A stretch of DNA of 64,000 nucleotides. Origin: Paratinospora sagittata. Lineage: Eukaryota > Streptophyta > Magnoliopsida > Ranunculales > Menispermaceae. The DNA lies in assembly GCA_035771175.1 (NCBI GenBank), contig CM069589.1:32227701-32291700 (forward strand). The letters run 5' to 3'. This document shows positions 59,093 to 64,000 of this stretch, one piece after another. Within the stretch, counting starts at the first letter, position 1, and each line of letters opens with the position of its first letter. The notes below the pieces were generated by a model. That model made no database searches. It worked only from the letters and a program-made list of their open reading frames with translations, and was not told where the DNA came from. A program made the translations under genes and the position numbers.

Positions 59093-61935
59093 TGTTGGTC
59101 CCACCCAAGAGGGGGGTGAATTGGGTGCGATGGTCAATTTTAAAAAGGTCTTCCAATAACTTAGTGATTTACATGAGTGTATTGAAATTGGATGCAAAAA
59201 TGAATACAAACTAAATTGCAAAAGTGAGACACATGATTTATAGTGGTTTAGCTGCACCTACGTCCACTACCTAACCTCCTCAGTTAGGACTTTAACCTTA
59301 TCACTAAGGGATTCTCTTACGGGTGAGAACCAAACCGTTACATCTATCCTTTTACAAGTTAAAGGCAAACCTATCCTTTCATGGGCTAAGGATAAACCAT
59401 TTTCCTTTTTTCGAGATTAGGAAAAACCCATGTTCCTTTTACTAGCTGAGGAAGAACCGGTTGTCTTTTAAAGGCTGAGTGATAACCTATCCTTTTTAAG
59501 GTTAAGGACACACCTATCCTTTTGCTGGATCAGGATGAACCGGTTTCCTTTTTCTAGGCTGAAGAAGAGCCCATGTTCCTTTTACGGGATCAGGAAGAAC
59601 TGTTGTGATTTCAAACCTGAAATCACTTAAGTGTACCACGTTCACTTGTCCTGGTTGTTTCACACTGAAACACACCAGAATTACAACACAAATAATGTTG
59701 GTTCTAACAAAGTAGAACACTTTACAATTAAGCACATTACATATCATTACAAATATATGAAGTATGAAATAGGTAATGCTAAGTTGAAATACACTTACAG
59801 TCTTTTACCTTCCAATGTTCGGTATTGCTTAAGTGCAGTTTCGAAAAGCATGAATGATGTGTTATGAAGATCAGTGCTTCTTCGAAAATAATATACTACC
59901 ATAAAACATTGAAGTTGAAAATCAAAAGACTAGTGTATACATAGACACAGATAGTTTTCAAAGTAGATATAAAATATAAGTATGAAAACTTCTAGTTATC
60001 TGATCAGTAGTTAACCAATTACTGATATAGTTCAATACAGTACTTAAGATATGAAATCAAGTACAACTGTATATCTTGAACTATTTCTTAAATTCTATCT
60101 CCAGCAAGAATGATACCAAATATGAATCAGTGCTAAGAATTTGAGTAGATACCAATAAAGATAAATTTTCAAAGATAAAATATAATTGAAGCTCAATATG
60201 AAAATCTATTGTAATCGTAAAGGTATCAGTGAAAAATACTTTGAAAGATTAGAAAATGAAATTTATTTTGACACAGACTAACTTTCAAAAAGTATTGGCA
60301 CAACACAAAGTGATTGGCAAGTTGTTTGGTCCTAAGTGTTAGTATTTATAGACTTAGTGGGACATAGCCGTTAGACATTTGAAGTTCAAATAATGTGAAC
60401 GTTTTCACACAACGACTAGAATGTTATATGAAAATAGCAACTGCAATTTTCACTAACATTCTGGTTCTTTTCAAATTTCATGAAAGAGGAAAGCTTTAGA
60501 AGAACTTTTTTCATGTATCAGAAAGGGTCTCTGATAAGTCTGAAAGGACTCTGTACAAGTGTCTGTTTTGAAAAAGTAAACTAACGTAGTGTACTCATTC
60601 GAACAGTGACGGTAGTTGAATTAGCGTCCTGGTTTCGTAATCAGTATCCTAATGCATAATATCAACTTTGTCATTTTCTTCCTTGAGGGCGCTTACTACG
60701 TATAAGCATCCTACTAAACACTTAAGTGAGGGCGCTAATAACTCGTAAGCGTCCTGACTTACTTATGACTTTAGACGACTTAAACCTTGAGGGCGCAAAT
60801 GCACAGTTAGCGTCCTGCTATGTTTTGAAACTATTAAGTGCATGAGGGTGTTACTATCCGAGTAAGCGTCCTATTTTTAAAACATAAAACAAAACATGAG
60901 GGCGCTACATTACATGAGTGTCCTACTAGATAAAAACATAACATGAGGACGCTACTACTATGTAAGCATCCTGTAAGTTAAGACATTTAAAAACATGTTG
61001 AAGGACAATCAGCCTCCTGAAAGTTATTAAGTTGATTTCCAAAAGTGAGGGCACTCCTATCCAGTAAGCATTCTAATAGTTTGATCAACTTATAACCATC
61101 AGCGTCCTCAAAGAAACATTCTTTGAAGAACTTAAACAAATCTTTCAGTGAGCTGATGATGAGTCAGCTTCCTGACAGCTTCAAAGGTTGACTAATAGAT
61201 AAGACCGCTACTATACGAGTAAGCGTCCTGATTAATTAGTTCATTTCTCCCTTGAGCGTTATCAGCGTCCTAATGACCTATCAGCGTCCTGACTTAACAA
61301 GTTCAGGAGAGCGCTGTTATTTCATTAGCATCCTAAAAGTCTCTTTGAAAACAATTTTGACTTGCAATAAAATATTTGATAAATGCGAATAAAAACTCGG
61401 TATATTTCAAATTAAATATATAGTATTAAATTTCTTGAAATATAGTTAAGACATCAAAACATGCAGATTTAGAAAACATATGAAAATGATATATGCATGG
61501 TTTTGAAAAATATTTTGAGCAATAACGATTAGAGAAAGATATACCTTAAATACTTTGTGTATTTCTATTTTCTCTTAACCTTTAAATCCAACTCTTCATT
61601 ATGAGATCCTCAATAGGAATAATTCAGAGTTGAATAACTTGAACGTTGATCGAGAAATGTAGTCTTGAAGCTTGATCGAAATGTCCAAGAGAAGTAATCT
61701 TGAAATCACGATGTGATCGTTGAAGTTCATTAGTTGAAACGAGCTTGATCGTTGGATGTAAGCTTTGACTTCCTTGATTGAATCGTTCCTTGGCTTTTTG
61801 CTTTTCCTTTGGTGCGGAGATAAGTTCTTGAAACACGTTCATTAGCACCGCAAAATACTTTGTTTGTGATCATCAAAATATACTTCATCAAGTATACTTT
61901 AGGGATGTGCTAATGATGAACCATATAGGTTAACA
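59093..61935 (-). mobile_element. Solo copia-family LTR, 2.84 kb, with perfect TSD
   Basis: Plus strand runs TGTTGGTCCCACCC...GGTTAACA. It is flanked on both sides by GTTTT (59088-59092 and 61936-61940), an exact 5-bp duplication. The orientation is minus. It cuts the gypsy pol frame: the protease-RT linker continues in the same frame on the other side once one GTTTT and the LTR are ignored. It carries at least eight hairpins of GAGGGCGCT/AGCGTCCT type (60685-61230). The block GTGAATTGGGTG, TTTATAGTGG, CGTCCACTACC matches the family. Confidence 0.9.
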
Positions 61936-62344
61936 GTTTTGTTCCAGGCAGCTCAATGATAAAGTCTACCTCTCGCTTAGGCGGCAAGCTAGGTAACTCA
62001 TCGGAAAAAACCTCTGGGTACTCATAGACTACAGGAATGTCTGCTACCTGAACACCCTAACTCACATCATCCACTGGCCTCAAACCGGCCATCGTAGCAA
62101 CCTCATCATCAGTGGCTAATCTACCCTGACTAGGTGGTCTCGATGCAACCCTGCCTCGAAAAACAAAAACTGGCTCTCCGGGTATCTGAAAGACAACCCT
62201 CTTGCCGAAGTAATTAATGTGAGCGTGATATGCTGCCAGCCAATCCACACCCAATATGACATCAAACTTGAGGAACTCTAAGACTCTAAGGTCAACAGAT
62301 ATCTCATGGTCCTCGAATCTCACAATGCATCCCACACATACCAT
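61936..62344 (-). pseudogene. Ty3/gypsy protease and linker to RT (minus strand)
   Basis: 62057-62344 on the minus strand reads FEDHEISVDLRVLEFLKF, then DVILGVDWLAAYHAHI, the C-terminal half of the gypsy protease. 61936-62056 then gives VYEYPEVFSDELPSLPPKRE, the linker before the RT. A stop separates the two near 62056. The protease active-site triad and gag are missing, lost where the LTR at 62359 begins. This belongs to the same element as 56444-59092. Confidence 0.8.
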
Positions 62345-62358
62345 GTTAGGGTAAATCC

Positions 62359-63761
62359 TGTAATACCCTAGGTTTGCACAAAAAAATAAAAAATAAAAAA
62401 TAATTTTTGGGGCACATGATCGAACGTTCAGGCATCGCGCCCGAACGTTCTGGCGCAGTTTTTCTTATTTATGGATCCCCTCCCCCTCCTCATTTCTCTC
62501 ACCAAAATCACTCCTCCTTGTGATTTTCCTTCTCTATTTCACTCATTTTGAGTTTTTGTCTTCTTTTTTGAGACTCTCTTCCCGAGACTCTCTGTGCGGT
62601 GCAACGCGGTTCTGCCCGGGGGAAGGCGCCAGTTTTCAAAGGAAGTTTTATCTGAAGGTGGGGAATGAAACATAGGTTTGCGTGTCTTATAACTTTTATT
62701 AAAGTTTACATTCATTTATCATTATGTCTACTATTTATTTACACTGTATTATTGCGTATAATGTTTATACTTGTCATACTTATGCCTGTATATTTGGAGT
62801 TCATGTATTACAATGTTGTTATGTCGGATTAGTGGTCAATTTGGCTCAACCAGACTCAGTCTTGTCCTCAGTAACTTTAAATAGTGAACGGGAGGCAGCG
62901 TGCTGCTCTAGATGATTGGTATTTAAGTATACCTCGTGTCTTACCTCTCAACTGGAGACTGATCTGGTTGGTTTTATTTGAAAGCTATCAGCTTATACAA
63001 GTAATATTGAATGTCTTAACCTTGCACGTTGTGATACCGACCCTGATAAGGATCACCAGACGTTGCCAAATCCTGTCTAAATGTTAAGTAAAGACCGAAC
63101 CAGTTCATGCATTGGCATCATACATAGCACCACCTAGGGACGTATGTGGTTTATGATTCATAGAATAGTTAATAGCAATGCTCGCTATTCATTATATTTC
63201 TCTTGAGAGGGACGTACAATGAGAACCTGGCTACTCCTGGGGAGGGACATCTGTACGTGAATCCAGAGCATCGTTCCTAAGGAGGGACGTACAATGAGAA
63301 CCAGGTCACTCCTGAGGAGGGACATCTGTACGTGAACTCAGGTGATATACAATCATCAAACCAATACGAGACGGTGTTACATACATGTTGGATTGATTAT
63401 GATGCTTTGATGTGTATTTAAGATATTTGATTATGAAGTTTGCTTTATTAATTGTTATATTCACGAACTATTTTACCCACTGAGCGTGTAGCTCACTCCA
63501 TTGTTATCCAATTTTCCAAAGGAGATTAGGGTGGACTGGGTGCAGGTTTTTGGGCCCACATTTTGTACCTTTTGTGTTATTCAATGGGAATTTTGGGAGA
63601 ATGTTCCCTTAACTATTTCATGTACAAATATATTCTGAAATTAATGAAATCAGACTTGTACTTAATCGTGTTTTCGCGCACTCTGCTATCGTTATGATGC
63701 CAATTCGCGCCCCGTCCGTGAGTGTCCTGCCGGTTTAGGGGCGTCCGGGCGGGGTGTGACA
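62359..63761 (+). mobile_element. 5' LTR of a plus-strand Ty3/gypsy element
   Basis: From TGTAATACCCTAGG to GGGCGGGGTGTGACA, followed five bases later by the PBS. It contains CACTGAGCGTGTAGCTCACTCC (63478-63500), GAACGTTCAGG/GAACGTTCTGG near 62420-62455, and a duplicated GAGGGACGTACAATGAGAACC segment (63207 and 63283). It starts 15 bp from the truncated gypsy protease, so it inserted into, or recombined with, that element. Confidence 0.8.
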
Positions 63762-63766
63762 TTTAA

Positions 63767-63778
63767 TGGTATCAGAGC
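63767..63778 (+). promoter_or_regulatory. tRNA-Met primer-binding site of the plus-strand gypsy element
   Basis: TGGTATCAGAGC, complementary to initiator tRNA-Met, lies five bases after the LTR end. Confidence 0.9.
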
Positions 63779-63933
63779 GTAAGGTCCACGGCCTGCCCAA
63801 GTCCACCAAATTAGGGGAAGAAATTATTTATTAGATATATATATCTCTAGAACTATATATATATAAATTATATATAGTTGAGATTTATATTAAATATATA
63901 TCTAGAAAACTATATAGTTTCTATATAGTTTAG

Positions 63934-63969
<36 letters not shown>

Positions 63970-64000
63970 TGAAAACTATATATATAGTTCATGATTAAAT
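63779..64000 (+). mobile_element. Start of the internal region of the gypsy element, with (TA)n
   Basis: The leader after the PBS. From about 63830 to the window end it is dominated by TATATA tracts and partly repeats AACTATATATA. No gag start is reached within the window. Confidence 0.6.

Noticed and set aside
59631..59867. 78-codon plus-strand frame
   Set aside because: It lies within the solo LTR, opposite to its orientation, and resembles no known protein.

Overview
This is nuclear DNA from a flowering plant. It holds a gene with many long introns, telo-box promoter motifs, an endogenous caulimovirid, and dense nested LTR retrotransposons of both the Ty1/copia and Ty3/gypsy types. The species cannot be named from the window. 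Only two intact host protein-coding genes are supported: a CstF50-like WD40 mRNA 3'-end processing factor (+, 13741-33807, 14 exons, 437 aa) and a single-exon membrane-anchored methyltransferase-like protein (-, 35345-36763, 472 aa).

Layout. 1-6892 is retrotransposon debris: a gypsy LTR-like remnant, an inverted repeat, a copia gag shard, a copia LTR family split by a 2.9-kb solo LTR, and a 460-bp LTR. 6893-12681 is a decayed, rearranged endogenous pararetrovirus (Caulimoviridae, florendovirus-like). It carries a zinc knuckle, protease, RT and RNase H, then a second ORF, then a separate movement-protein fragment, a tRNA-Met primer-binding site and the start of another ORF1. Two small membrane-protein ORFs of equal length (44 codons) sit in it about 1.8 kb apart. 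13741-33807 is the CstF50 gene. Its introns hold antisense LINE pieces, a hAT-like element and a foldback MITE. 33808-35344 is an AT-rich intergenic stretch. 35345-36763 is the methyltransferase gene. 37647-39733 is a 2.1-kb foldback Mutator-like element built of inverted repeats. 41233-44281 is a Ty3/gypsy element with LTR, PBS, gag and protease. 44282-48147 is a copia LTR with another solo LTR nested in it. 48340-48864 is the 5' end of a minus-strand copia element. 48867-53126 holds two more copies of the copia LTR, one carrying a palindromic foldback insertion. 54841-55731 is a LINE endonuclease fragment cut by a minus-strand gypsy element (55732-62344), which is itself interrupted by a solo copia LTR with a perfect target duplication (59093-61935). 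62359-64000 is the 5' end of another gypsy element on the plus strand.

The two host genes look unrelated in function. CstF50 would act in the nucleus in cleavage and polyadenylation. The methyltransferase-like protein should be a type II membrane protein of the secretory pathway. The most noteworthy signals are the paired small membrane ORFs in the viral remnant, three GC-AG introns in one host gene, the large foldback elements, and arrays of short hairpins inside the copia LTR family.
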